A DNA stretch of 21,595 nucleotides from positions 1 through 21,595 of the forward strand of contig CALGBY010000123.1 of assembly GCA_937886445.1 (NCBI GenBank), in the 5' to 3' direction. Positions 8,617 through 16,946 of this stretch are shown piece after piece; the first letter of the stretch is position 1; each line of letters begins with the position of its first letter. Origin of the DNA: an uncultured Clostridia bacterium. GTDB lineage: Bacteria; Bacillota; Clostridia; Christensenellales; Aristaeellaceae. Position numbers and translations under genes: made by a program. The notes under the pieces are model-generated. The model did not search any database and had not been told where the DNA came from. It saw nothing but the letters and a program-made list of their open reading frames with translations.

Positions 8617-9424
8617 CTGGGCACTGGATGTTACCGGGATCAGAGAAGACGGGTATCATCTTCTGGATATGATCATGCAGAAAATTGATCTCTTTGATAT
8701 TATTGAGATCCTCCCCTGCAGTGAACTGTCCCTGAGGATCGACGGGAACGATGAACTGTCTTCAGGTGAAGACAATCTTGTTATGCGCGCCGCGAGAATA
8801 CTTGATCCGGAGGGTATACACGGGGCTGCTATCCGCCTTGAAAAGCATATACCACAGGGAGCGGGACTTGGCGGAGGAAGCGCAGACGCAGCGGCAGTGT
8901 TGAAAGCGCTGAATGGATATTGGCAGATCGGGCTGTCAGACAGACAGCTGTCTGTTCTCGGCCTGAGGTTGGGAGCGGACATCCCCTACTGCCTGACGGA
9001 TTCACCCGCCCGTGTACAGGGGATCGGTGAAAAGATAATTCCGTTTTCCGTTCCCTGTTCCTTCCCTGTGATCATTGCCATGCCGGATGCCCGCATATCT
9101 ACAAAAGAGGTATATGCGGCCTGGAGCAGTTCGCCGCAGATCCATCCGCCGATTTCCGCCATTATCAGTCAGATGGAAAACGGGTCTTTCTATGATACAT
9201 CCAGTGACACGATCAACGCATTGTATCCTCCGGCTGTGCTGATGTGTGACGAAATCGGAAATATCAGGCAGATGCTTATGAAATACGGGGCTGCAATGGT
9301 TGAAATGACCGGCTCCGGCTCTGTGGTCTACGGGGTATTTGGCAATGAGGAGATCGCTGAAAAGGCATATGGCGAAATGAAGAACCGTGTGCCTTTCTGC
9401 GTCCTCACTCACACCTGCATATAA
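8588..9424 (+). CDS. ispE: 4-diphosphocytidyl-2-C-methyl-D-erythritol kinase
   Basis: IspE phosphorylates CDP-ME in the non-mevalonate (MEP) isoprenoid pathway. It is a GHMP kinase: the ATP loop PQGAGLGGGSADAAA lies at 89-103, and the catalytic pair is Lys8 (in KANAKIN) and Asp131 (in GADIPYC), with REDGYH at 19-24 lining the substrate site. I chose the ATG at 8588 (278 residues) because GGAGG at 8575-8579 sits eight bases upstream and the conserved KANAKIN block follows at once. An in-frame ATG at 8549 would add 13 residues with no family match. The start overlaps the histidine kinase gene, pointing to translational coupling. No other MEP gene is in the window. Confidence 0.94.
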   Translation: MLIKANAKINWALDVTGIREDGYHLLDMIMQKIDLFDIIEILPCSELSLRIDGNDELSSGEDNLVMRAARILDPEGIHGAAIRLEKHIPQGAGLGGGSADAAAVLKALNGYWQIGLSDRQLSVLGLRLGADIPYCLTDSPARVQGIGEKIIPFSVPCSFPVIIAMPDARISTKEVYAAWSSSPQIHPPISAIISQMENGSFYDTSSDTINALYPPAVLMCDEIGNIRQMLMKYGAAMVEMTGSGSVVYGVFGNEEIAEKAYGEMKNRVPFCVLTHTCI

Positions 9425-9427
9425 ACA

Positions 9428-9463
9428 GAACTCCGGCAGCCGGCAACATGGCAGTCGGAGTTC
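9428..9463. terminator. Bidirectional hairpin between convergent ispE and rsmA
   Basis: GAACTCCG (9428-9435) pairs with CGGAGTTC (9456-9463), an 8-base perfect stem beginning four bases after the ispE stop. The loop contains a second short GCCGGC self-complementary stretch. The following T-tract is short (CCCTTATT), so this is a modest intrinsic terminator. It lies 18 bases from the rsmA stop on the other strand and could serve both operons. Confidence 0.65.
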
Positions 9464-9481
9464 CCTTATTGAACCTTTGTT

Positions 9482-10324
9482 TCAGTCAGCCTTTCTTTTT
9501 CTTTCCGAAAGAAGAGTTGCGACCTGAGCAAACCGGTCAGTATCCAGCATCTCACCGCGGATATTTCTATCCAGTCCGCACTTTTCAAGTATACAGCCTG
9601 CTTCATCCTTGCTGATGCCAAATGCTCCGCACAGGTTATTGACAAAGGTTTTTCTCCTCATCAAAAACGCAGCTTCAGCCGTTTTCATGAATATTTTCTC
9701 ATCAACTTCAGGATATTTTTTCACTTTGTCAAGCGTGATTTTCACAAATGCGCTGTCTACCTTGGGCGGCGGTGTAAATGCGGATGCAGGTACATCAAGA
9801 AGCTTCTCAGCATATCCCTTGTAAGCGCATCTTACCGACAGCATTCCGTACTGACTTTCTCCAGGCTTAGCGTAGATTCTCTCGGCTGCCTCCGCCTGTA
9901 CCATGAGTGAGATCGTTTGTATACCGCAGTCTTTCTTTAACAGATGATTTATGATATCAGTTGTGATATAATACGGTATGTTTGCCACAACATGAAAGGA
10001 TGAACAGCCGTTCATCACGGAATCGATATCGGTTTTCAGAATATCGGTGTGAATCAGTTCCACATTGCTGTATTTTCCGAGTGATACTCTCAGGATCGGA
10101 ATGAGTGTATCATCGATCTCTATCGTTACCACTCTTTTGCAGCGTCCGGCGAGATGTTCTGTCAGAGTACCTGCGCCTGTTCCGATTTCAAGCACAGAAT
10201 CGTCTTCGGTAACGCCGGCAAGATCAACAAGCTTATCGAGCAGGTCATCGTCAGTAATAAAGTTCTGCCCGAGGCTTTTTTTGTTATGAAAACCCGTATT
10301 GTTTTTTGAAAACTGTCTGCTCAT
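9482..10324 (-). CDS. rsmA: 16S rRNA dimethyladenosine transferase (KsgA/RsmA)
   Basis: RsmA dimethylates two adjacent adenines near the 3' end of 16S rRNA late in 30S assembly; its loss gives kasugamycin resistance. The 280-residue length is typical. Motifs are KKSLGQNFITDD (15-26), SAM-binding LEIGTGAGTL (45-54), the acidic IEID after the second strand (68-71), the IHTDILK region (91-97), catalytic NIPYYITT (115-122) and the C-terminal helical part with PPPKVDSAF. It is the last gene of the minus-strand operon, three bases after the rpe stop, with GGCGGGG near the rpe end as ribosome-binding site. In many clostridia a thiamine pyrophosphokinase gene follows rpe; here rsmA does. Confidence 0.96.
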   Translation of the reverse strand: MSRQFSKNNTGFHNKKSLGQNFITDDDLLDKLVDLAGVTEDDSVLEIGTGAGTLTEHLAGRCKRVVTIEIDDTLIPILRVSLGKYSNVELIHTDILKTDIDSVMNGCSSFHVVANIPYYITTDIINHLLKKDCGIQTISLMVQAEAAERIYAKPGESQYGMLSVRCAYKGYAEKLLDVPASAFTPPPKVDSAFVKITLDKVKKYPEVDEKIFMKTAEAAFLMRRKTFVNNLCGAFGISKDEAGCILEKCGLDRNIRGEMLDTDRFAQVATLLSERKRKAD

Positions 10325-10327
10325 TTC

Positions 10328-10963
10328 TTATACCCCGCCGAGCATTCTGATCGTAAGCTCAGGATCATCGCTTTTGAAAACGGAAGTACCCATCACAAAG
10401 GTATCCGCACCGGCAGCCAACAGCGAATCAAGGTTGCCAGATCCGACTCCCCCGTCAACGGATATTGCTTTTCCGAAGCCGTATTCTCTCAATTTTCTTA
10501 TTTTTTCCAGCATCTCAGGCATAAATTTTTGCCCGCCGAAGCCGGGTTCGACCGTCATGATAAGAATCAGGTCTGCCTTATCGACAAATGGGTACAGCTT
10601 TTCAACAGGAGTTCCCGGCTTTACCGAAATACCTGCAAGAGCTCCGCAGGAATGGATCAAGTTCACAGTGCTTACCGGATCATCTTCTGCTTCCAAATGG
10701 AATGTGATCGCGTCTGCTCCTGCATTTTTGAAAACAGATATATATTCTTTCGGGTTTGTCATCATAAGATGCACATCAAGCAAGAGATCGGGAAAACGTT
10801 TTTTTACTGCATTGCATAAAGAAGGGCCAAATGAAAGGTTGGGCACAAAATGTGCGTCCATCACATCAAAGTGAAGCCACTTCACAGCTTTTTCTACACG
10901 CTGGATATCTCTTTCAAGATTCAGCATATCTGCAGCCAGAATAGACGGGCGAATATCAATCAT
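10328..10963 (-). CDS. rpe: Ribulose-phosphate 3-epimerase
   Basis: Rpe interconverts ribulose 5-phosphate and xylulose 5-phosphate in the pentose phosphate pathway. It is a metal-dependent (beta/alpha)8 barrel in the cytoplasm. The metal ligands are present: His31 and Asp33 (HFDVMDAHFVPN), His65 (DVHLMM) and Asp170 (SVDGGV). The phosphate-binding loops GFGGQKF (141-147) and VMGTSVF (190-196) are intact. The usual MDGxFVP motif reads MDAHFVP, a Gly to Ala change at residue 37. Length (211) is normal. The start overlaps the rsgA stop by eight bases, and GGTGG lies upstream in rsgA. Placement after rsgA is the standard Bacillota order. Confidence 0.95.
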   Translation of the reverse strand: MIDIRPSILAADMLNLERDIQRVEKAVKWLHFDVMDAHFVPNLSFGPSLCNAVKKRFPDLLLDVHLMMTNPKEYISVFKNAGADAITFHLEAEDDPVSTVNLIHSCGALAGISVKPGTPVEKLYPFVDKADLILIMTVEPGFGGQKFMPEMLEKIRKLREYGFGKAISVDGGVGSGNLDSLLAAGADTFVMGTSVFKSDDPELTIRMLGGV

Positions 10964-11837
10964 ATCTGTTTTTCCACCTTTCTTTATATTGAGAAAGCAG
11001 TATTTGGTATCTTTCGTATCGTTCTGATGCTATTGATCCGCCATTGACCGCTTCACGAACCGCACAGCCCGGTTCATGGTCATGGAAACACATTTGAAAA
11101 CGGCAGAGTTCCTTATACTGATCAAACTCAGGATAATATTCCTGAAGCTCCTGCGGATCCTCTGCCTCTCCGATATCCTCAAACAGGCTGAAACCCGGCG
11201 TATCCGCAACGGAAAAACCGTCAAAAGTAAACAGTTCCGAATGACGCGTTGTATTCTTTCCGCGTTCGATCTTCCCGCTGATCTCTCCTGTTTTCAGTTC
11301 AAGCCTGAGCATGCGGTTCATAAGTGTTGACTTGCCCACGCCTGACTGACCGGAAAAACAGCAAATATTCCCTTTGAGAGCATCGCGTACCGCGTCAAAA
11401 CCTACAGCATTTACTGCAGAGACTCTGAATATATCCGTCCCGGTATTTTTATACTGTAAACATACTTTTTCATACAGGCTGTTGTCTATATCGCACTTAT
11501 TAACGATCAAACAGGTTTTCAGCTTCTGCTTTGACGCGTATATCAGAAGCTTATCCACAAGAAGAAAATCCGGTTCCGGTTTCGGAGCGATGACAATACA
11601 GAAAAGTGATATATTCGCAACTGGCGGACGGAAGCATATACTGCTTCTGGGAAGGATCTCATCAATCCACCCCTGCTCTTCTGTTTGTCCGGGAGGAGTG
11701 AAATCGACACGATCACCTACAAGCGGAGTAATATGTTCAAAACGAAACCTTCTGCGTGCGCGCAGGGTATATATGTTGCCGTATTCATCCCTTACAGTAT
11801 AGAAACTGCCTCTTCCGCGTATAATAGTGCCTTTCAT
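10956..11837 (-). CDS. rsgA: Ribosome small-subunit GTPase RsgA
   Basis: RsgA is a circularly permuted GTPase that checks late 30S maturation. An N-terminal OB fold (about 1-65) is followed by the permuted G motifs in the order G4 NKCD (113-116), G1 GQSGVGKS (163-170), G2 with NTTRH (195-199) and G3 DTPGF (212-216). The C-terminal zinc site Cys245, Cys250, His252, Cys258 has exactly the C-x4-C-x-H-x5-C spacing of E. coli RsgA. The 293-residue length is typical. The ATG shares one base with the pknB stop (TAATG). In Bacillus this protein is a known substrate of the adjacent type of Ser/Thr kinase, which gives the gene order a functional sense. Confidence 0.96.
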   Translation of the reverse strand: MKGTIIRGRGSFYTVRDEYGNIYTLRARRRFRFEHITPLVGDRVDFTPPGQTEEQGWIDEILPRSSICFRPPVANISLFCIVIAPKPEPDFLLVDKLLIYASKQKLKTCLIVNKCDIDNSLYEKVCLQYKNTGTDIFRVSAVNAVGFDAVRDALKGNICCFSGQSGVGKSTLMNRMLRLELKTGEISGKIERGKNTTRHSELFTFDGFSVADTPGFSLFEDIGEAEDPQELQEYYPEFDQYKELCRFQMCFHDHEPGCAVREAVNGGSIASERYERYQILLSQYKERWKNRYD

Positions 11838-13537
11838 TATTCTCTTCTTTCCTGATTTGAATAATCATCCACATAGACATACAGATCGATATTAACATCC
11901 AGCACAGATCTTTCTCCGGGCAAAAGTTGCTTTTCGTAACATGTAAACGACTGTTCAAATACGGTTCCGATCGTTTCCGCCTTTGATCCCGGTACCTCTT
12001 TTATACAGAGTTCTCCGCAAAATCCGATCTCCTCAAGCAGGCTGATCGCCTCTTCTGTCGCAGAACCGATCAAATTCGGTATTTCAACAGATCCGCCGCT
12101 CAGATAAATTTCCGCTGTTTCTCCGGTTTTTACAAGATTACCGGCAATCGGGGATTGGCTGATCACAGTTCCGTATTCTTTTGTGCTTCGCTGTTTTTCT
12201 GCTGATACTGTAATGGTCAGCCCTGCCCTTTCTGCTTCATAGATGGCTTCCTCAACTGTTTTTCCGTAAAGGTCGGGCATCTGCTTATATTCGCTGCCTG
12301 TTGAGACCCATACGAAAACAGTTTCTCCCTTTCTCTTGGAGGTGCCCCAGGCGGGAACAGTTTCGCATACAGTACCTGCGGGATAATCCTCGCTTGCTTT
12401 CATTCCCTGTACTTTGTAAACAAGACCATCAACCTTTTCAATCTGATATCTTGCATCTTCTTCTGTTCTTCCGAGGATATTCGGCACAGTTCTTGTGTTG
12501 ACGATCAGATCGATTATCAGCGGCACCGAAACCGCGATCACTGCAACAGAAAGAGCAATGATTGAAAACATGATGATGGTTTGCTTATACTTCGCGTTTT
12601 GCGTCGCTGCGGTCGATCCTGCATGACTGAGCAGCCGGCTGTTCTTTTTTTCTGATTTATTATGACCGAGCAGAAAACCATGAACTGCCGTATCAGAGTC
12701 ATCGTACTCGCTGATCGCAGGCTGGTCAACAGCGTCCTGTAAGGCCTTGGCCATTTCGTAGGCGCTCTGGTATCTGTCTTCAGGGCGCTTGGACATCGCT
12801 TTGTAAATGATCTGCTCTGTTTTGAGAGAAACATTTTTGTTGATCGCTCTTACAGACGGAACCTCCGCATTGATATGCTGCATTGCCACCGTAACGGTGG
12901 AATCGCCGTCAAACGGCACTTTTCCCGTGAGCATTTCAAAAAGCACAACGCCTGCAGAATAGATATCACTTGCAAAGGTGACATCATGACCGCTTGCCTG
13001 TTCAGGCGAAATATAGAGCACGGAACCCATTACGCTTTTCTGATCATTAACGGTATTTCTTCCAACGAGCCGTGCTATGCCGAAATCAGCTACCTTGATA
13101 TGTCCTTCAGAGTGGACAAGAATATTCTGAGGCTTGATGTCTCTGTGAATGATATTATTCTTATGCGCGTGCTGAAGGGCGGAAAGGATGCGCACAGTGA
13201 TCTGAACCGCTACTTCCTCGGCAAGCGGAGCTTTTTCGTCAATAACCTCCTTCAGCGTTTTTCCGTTGACATACTCCATTACGATATAGTGACAGTTACC
13301 GCTGTTGCCTACATCAAGGAGGTTAACGATATTGTGATGGCTCATTTTGCTGGCGGCGACAGCCTCGCGGTTGAAACGGTCTACGAACTCATTGTCACCG
13401 TTGTATTCAGGCTTCAGGATTTTTACTGCAACATCATGACCGGTTCTGTGATCGCGCGCAAGATAAACAAGGGCCATTCCGCCTTTGCCGACAAATTCTG
13501 TTATTTCATATCTGTTATCAAGCAATTCGCCGATCAT
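11837..13537 (-). CDS. pknB: PASTA-domain Ser/Thr protein kinase (PrkC/PknB type)
   Basis: This membrane kinase senses cell-wall fragments or lipid II in relatives and phosphorylates growth, wall and translation proteins. Kinase domain (1 to about 270): Gly-rich loop VGKGGMALVY (16-25), Lys39, HRDIKPQN with Asp133, DFG with Asp151, SPEQA (177-181). A single TM helix lies at 320-346, so the C-terminal part is outside. It holds two clear PASTA repeats (about 349-415, 416-484) and a third, divergent one (485 to about 555) that contains three cysteines and ends in an acidic-aromatic tail. Many relatives have three to four repeats. The start overlaps prpC by four bases, with GAGGTGAG as ribosome-binding site. 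Confidence 0.95.
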   Translation of the reverse strand: MIGELLDNRYEITEFVGKGGMALVYLARDHRTGHDVAVKILKPEYNGDNEFVDRFNREAVAASKMSHHNIVNLLDVGNSGNCHYIVMEYVNGKTLKEVIDEKAPLAEEVAVQITVRILSALQHAHKNNIIHRDIKPQNILVHSEGHIKVADFGIARLVGRNTVNDQKSVMGSVLYISPEQASGHDVTFASDIYSAGVVLFEMLTGKVPFDGDSTVTVAMQHINAEVPSVRAINKNVSLKTEQIIYKAMSKRPEDRYQSAYEMAKALQDAVDQPAISEYDDSDTAVHGFLLGHNKSEKKNSRLLSHAGSTAATQNAKYKQTIIMFSIIALSVAVIAVSVPLIIDLIVNTRTVPNILGRTEEDARYQIEKVDGLVYKVQGMKASEDYPAGTVCETVPAWGTSKRKGETVFVWVSTGSEYKQMPDLYGKTVEEAIYEAERAGLTITVSAEKQRSTKEYGTVISQSPIAGNLVKTGETAEIYLSGGSVEIPNLIGSATEEAISLLEEIGFCGELCIKEVPGSKAETIGTVFEQSFTCYEKQLLPGERSVLDVNIDLYVYVDDYSNQERRE

Positions 13538-14238
13538 AAGCTCACCTCGGCAATGACGAAGGATACATTATCAGTACCACCTGCGGCAAGCGTTTCATTC
13601 AGAAAGGCATCTGCGGCTATTTCAATTTGCTCATATTTCATGATCTCGGATATTCTTGCTTCGCTGATATGCTCTGTAAGGCCGTCTGAGCAAATCAGAT
13701 AACGGTCGCCTGCAGAACAGTCAATGGAAAAAATATCTGTTTCTACTGTTTCATCGGTACCGATCGCACGCGTGATACAGCTTCTGTAGGGACTGATCCT
13801 TGCTTTTTCTTCAGAAAGTACGCCGCTTTCGATCATTTCCTGCACGATCGAATGATCTCTTGTGATCCTTTTCAACATATTGTTTCGGAAAAGATAAACT
13901 CTGCTGTCTCCGATATTTGCACACAGAAGCTTACTATCCTGTGCCCAGATCAATGCCAGGGTCGTGCCCATTCCGGAAAGTGAAGTATCGGATAACTGCC
14001 TTTCATATACTTCTTTGTTTGCCTTGCGTACAGCATCAATGATGTTTTTATCATTGAAGTCAGCCGTCGAAAGAGATGCCTCAACAGATTCAACGGTCAT
14101 TCTGCTGGCGATATCACCGGCGTTATGCCCGCCCATACCATCTGCCACGGCAAAAAGAGTGTTCTGCGGCGCAAAAAGAACAGCATCCTGATTGCTTGCG
14201 CGAATATTTCCTTTATGTGTACGAAATACTGCTTTCAT
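13534..14238 (-). CDS. prpC: PP2C-type Ser/Thr phosphatase, partner of the PASTA kinase
   Basis: This Mn/Mg-dependent cytoplasmic phosphatase reverses phosphorylation by the kinase encoded next. The 234-residue protein contains the PP2C motifs in order: NQDA (16-19), AVADGMGGHNAG (30-41) with metal-binding Asp33 and Gly34, LLCANIGDSRVYL, RDHS, ICSDGLTEHI and GGTDNVS near the C terminus. All metal ligands appear intact. No membrane segment is seen. The gene starts inside the end of rlmN (26-base overlap) and its stop overlaps the kinase start by four bases, so the phosphatase and kinase should be made in a fixed ratio. The prpC-pknB pair is standard in Bacillota. Confidence 0.95.
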   Translation of the reverse strand: MKAVFRTHKGNIRASNQDAVLFAPQNTLFAVADGMGGHNAGDIASRMTVESVEASLSTADFNDKNIIDAVRKANKEVYERQLSDTSLSGMGTTLALIWAQDSKLLCANIGDSRVYLFRNNMLKRITRDHSIVQEMIESGVLSEEKARISPYRSCITRAIGTDETVETDIFSIDCSAGDRYLICSDGLTEHISEARISEIMKYEQIEIAADAFLNETLAAGGTDNVSFVIAEVSL

Positions 14239-15277
14239 GGGCTTTTTCCCTTTCTTCTATGCGGTGTTTTCTCAATTGACCGCATGCGCCTTCTATGTCA
14301 TCTCCCATTTCACGTCTTCTGGTTGCTGATATCCCGGCGCTTTCCAGCTCGGTCAAAAATTCCGCTATCTCCTTTTCATTTACACCGATCAGGTTTCTTT
14401 CCTTAACGGTATTCAAAGGTATCAGGTTGACATGACATTGCATTCCTCTCAGCCGCGAAGCCAGCTTTTTCGCATGGGCCGGTGAAGCGTTGATATTGCG
14501 GATCAGGGCATATTCAAAGATCACTCTTCTCCCGGTTTTCTCTATATAGTATTCACATGCCTTAATGATCTCATCAATACTGTATTTCAAAGCGATTGGC
14601 ATGATCTGTTTACGAATGGTGTCATCCGGTGCGTGAAGAGATACAGAAAGCGTGACGGGAAGCTTTTCATCAGCAAGCCTGTACATATTCTCGACCAGCC
14701 CGCAGGTGGAGAGCGAAATATGCCTTGCCGAAAGGTTTTGACCTTTTTCACCGGTTATCAGCCTGATAAAGCGAACTGTTTCGTCATAATTATCCAGAGG
14801 CTCTCCGCTGCCCATCAGCACGATATGGCCGATGCGCTCTCCTTCGGGCAAAAGCTTTCCGGCTGTTATGTATTCCCCCAGCATTTCGGCTGCTGTGAGA
14901 TCCCTTACTTTCCCTTCCAATGTACTGGCGCAGAAGCGGCATCCCATTCGGCATCCGACCTGGGTAGAAATACACAGGGAATAGCCGTAATGATAGTGCA
15001 TCAGCACCCCTTCAATACAGTTTCCGTCCTTCAGTTCAAACAATATCTTTCGGGTATCATCATGAACTGAACTGACGCACTCCCGTATTGATACCGGACA
15101 TGCTACATGCTCCTGTTTCAGCCTGTCCCTCAAAGATTGAGGCAGATTATTCATTTCATCAAAATCTGTTCCTCTTTGAAGCCACTCATAGATCTGATTC
15201 GCGCGAAATTTCTTTTCGCCCATTGCGATGATCAGTTCAGTAAGTTCTTCGGGAAACAATTCCAGCAGCTGAGCCAT
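14213..15277 (-). CDS. rlmN: Dual-specificity 23S rRNA/tRNA adenine C2 methyltransferase RlmN
   Basis: RlmN is a radical SAM enzyme that methylates C2 of A2503 in 23S rRNA and A37 in some tRNAs. The 4Fe-4S cysteines are Cys109, Cys113 and Cys116 in GCRMGCRFCAS, preceded by EGVLM (90-93). The catalytic C-terminal Cys is in IEGACGQL. I chose the ATG at 15277 (354 residues): it follows the rsmB stop closely, has AAAGG upstream at a fair distance, and matches the family's start. An in-frame GTG at 15295 would add six residues and overlap rsmB by 11 bases; it cannot be excluded. The 3' end overlaps prpC. The closely related Cfr resistance enzyme is unlikely given this operon position. Confidence 0.94.
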   Translation of the reverse strand: MAQLLELFPEELTELIIAMGEKKFRANQIYEWLQRGTDFDEMNNLPQSLRDRLKQEHVACPVSIRECVSSVHDDTRKILFELKDGNCIEGVLMHYHYGYSLCISTQVGCRMGCRFCASTLEGKVRDLTAAEMLGEYITAGKLLPEGERIGHIVLMGSGEPLDNYDETVRFIRLITGEKGQNLSARHISLSTCGLVENMYRLADEKLPVTLSVSLHAPDDTIRKQIMPIALKYSIDEIIKACEYYIEKTGRRVIFEYALIRNINASPAHAKKLASRLRGMQCHVNLIPLNTVKERNLIGVNEKEIAEFLTELESAGISATRRREMGDDIEGACGQLRKHRIEEREKAHESSISYT

Positions 15278-15284
15278 TTGCTTA

Positions 15285-16946
15285 TTACCTTTCACGCTTC
15301 ATAACGGCGATAAAGAAGCCTTCCGTATCATCTCTGAACGGGAGAAGCTGCAGCCCGAGCGGGGTGCAGTGCTGTCTGTATTTTTCAGGTATGCTTTCAG
15401 GAAGAGATGCGATAACGAAATCCTGATGCTTTTCAAGGAAATGCCTGATCTGCTCACTGTTTTCCTGAGAAAGCACAGAACAGGTGGAATAAACGAATGT
15501 TCCGCCCTTTCTTACATATGATGAGCATACATCCAGCAGCTTTTCCTGAATACCGCACAGCTCCGCAACGGATTCTTCACTTATCCTCAGTTTGATGTCG
15601 GGTTTATCATCCATTACACCAAGTCCGCTGCAGGGCGCATCAAGAAGTACAGCATCCATGCTGTCAACAAGATCTTCTTTCAATATAGCGGCATCGTGCA
15701 GTGCGGGCCGAACATTTTCAAGATGCAGCCTGTTTTTCATGGCGTGAATAAGGGCTACACGGTGCTCATGCATATCCCAGGCATAGATTCTGCCTGTCCC
15801 CTGCATCATTTCAGCCATACAGGCTGTTTTACCGCCCGGAGCGGCACAGCAATCCAGTACTTTCATTCCCGGCTTTACATTCATCGCGCGTGCACAGACA
15901 ATGCTTGATTCACCCTGCACGGAAAAGTTACCGGAAAGATAATCGTTATCGCGGGCCAGTTCCGAAATTCCGTATACGCGCCAAACGCCCGGCAGAATAC
16001 TTTTCTCCTTTTCCCATACTTTTTTTCCGAGAACGTTTTTTTCAAACAAATCATCCGACGGGTACAACAAGCCGTTTTTTCTGAGCGTGATGTAGTGTCT
16101 GTCTTTTCTGAAAGCACATATCGCTTTTGCTGTTTCATAGCCGTAAGCTTCGCAAAGCCTTTTGCAGATCCATTCAGGCATGCTGTACATAAAAGAAAGG
16201 TACTCTATAGGAGCTTTCTCTTCATCAGGATAAGCAATACTTTCTTTTTTGCGAAGTATCTCACGCAGCGTGGCATTCACAAGAGCGCATAGCTTTTCGA
16301 GCTTCAGAAAACGGGCGATCTTTACAGCTTCATCAACGATCGCGTTTTCCGGTATCCTGTCATGGAAGAAGATCTGCGCGACACCAAGCCGCAGATCATT
16401 TGTGATCGCGGAAGGCAGGTTATCTTTTTCCTTAAGGAACATATCCAGTATCCGGTCAATAAAAAGCATGTTCTCAAGGGTAGTATACACCAGCCTGCCG
16501 GTCAGACGTTTATCTGCCTGTATCATATTTACGCTTTGCAATCTTGCGTCCAGTGCCGCGGAAGCATAGCTGTCCTTGAAAAGAACATCCTCAAGTGTGA
16601 GCAGCGCTACAAAACGCGGTGTATCGGCAATGCTGATTTTCTTTACAGCAGGAACGGCACCCTGTGAGCGGAACGCGGGTCTTGAAAATTTAGTATTCCC
16701 GCCTTTGGATGAAGCGACGGCAGGCTGTTTGAAACCGGGCCGATCATGTTTTTCAAACGGATGTCTTGTGCCATCGGATGAAGCATTACCGGGTTGTTTG
16801 AAACCATGCCGTACACGATCTTCAAACTTATTTCCGCTTTTGTCATGTTGCGCAAATTTACCGACGTTATTGTGATTTTGATGCGGATTTCTGTTTGGTG
16901 TATTTTTGCTTTCAGATAATCCTTTGCCTGTTCTCTTTTCAGTCAT
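15285..16946 (-). CDS. rsmB: 16S rRNA m5C967 methyltransferase RsmB with N-terminal extension
   Basis: RsmB methylates C5 of cytosine 967 in 16S rRNA. The NusB-like RNA-binding domain covers about 108-240. The methyltransferase part has SAM-binding DCCAAPGGKT (365-374), the PC motif DAPCSG with Cys439, and the TC motif YSTCS with nucleophile Cys489. At 553 residues it is about 100 longer than usual. The extra 1-105 is rich in Lys, Arg, Asn, Gly and His, looks disordered, and holds two copies of a 23-residue repeat (FExxxRxGFKQPxxASS). The ATG is well supported by GGAGG eight bases upstream, and the next Met is at 141, inside the NusB domain. The usual QD motif before the methyltransferase reads QGESS (344-348). 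Overlaps fmt by eight bases. Confidence 0.94.
   Translation of the reverse strand: MTEKRTGKGLSESKNTPNRNPHQNHNNVGKFAQHDKSGNKFEDRVRHGFKQPGNASSDGTRHPFEKHDRPGFKQPAVASSKGGNTKFSRPAFRSQGAVPAVKKISIADTPRFVALLTLEDVLFKDSYASAALDARLQSVNMIQADKRLTGRLVYTTLENMLFIDRILDMFLKEKDNLPSAITNDLRLGVAQIFFHDRIPENAIVDEAVKIARFLKLEKLCALVNATLREILRKKESIAYPDEEKAPIEYLSFMYSMPEWICKRLCEAYGYETAKAICAFRKDRHYITLRKNGLLYPSDDLFEKNVLGKKVWEKEKSILPGVWRVYGISELARDNDYLSGNFSVQGESSIVCARAMNVKPGMKVLDCCAAPGGKTACMAEMMQGTGRIYAWDMHEHRVALIHAMKNRLHLENVRPALHDAAILKEDLVDSMDAVLLDAPCSGLGVMDDKPDIKLRISEESVAELCGIQEKLLDVCSSYVRKGGTFVYSTCSVLSQENSEQIRHFLEKHQDFVIASLPESIPEKYRQHCTPLGLQLLPFRDDTEGFFIAVMKRER
16707..16844 (-). repeat. Two imperfect 69-base tandem repeats inside rsmB
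   Basis: Copies lie at about 16707-16775 and 16776-16844, 69 bases (23 codons) apart. On the minus strand each encodes a unit that reads FE-basic-GFKQP-xx-ASS-x-G. Nucleotide identity is high around the GGATGAAGC and GTTTGAAACC segments (plus-strand sense) and lower between them, so the duplication is not very recent. The frame is kept. Confidence 0.75.

Noticed and set aside
10299..10874. 191-codon plus-strand open frame
   Set aside because: Antisense to rpe, whose active-site residues are all present; the frame is Ser/Pro-rich, as expected for an antisense shadow.
12875..13702. 275-codon plus-strand open frame
   Set aside because: It lies antisense to the pknB kinase domain and the end of prpC, which have every catalytic motif. 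The antisense translation has no recognisable domain or ribosome-binding site.
14213..15277. Cfr-type antibiotic resistance methyltransferase instead of RlmN
   Set aside because: The operon position between rsmB and prpC and the overall motif pattern fit housekeeping RlmN.
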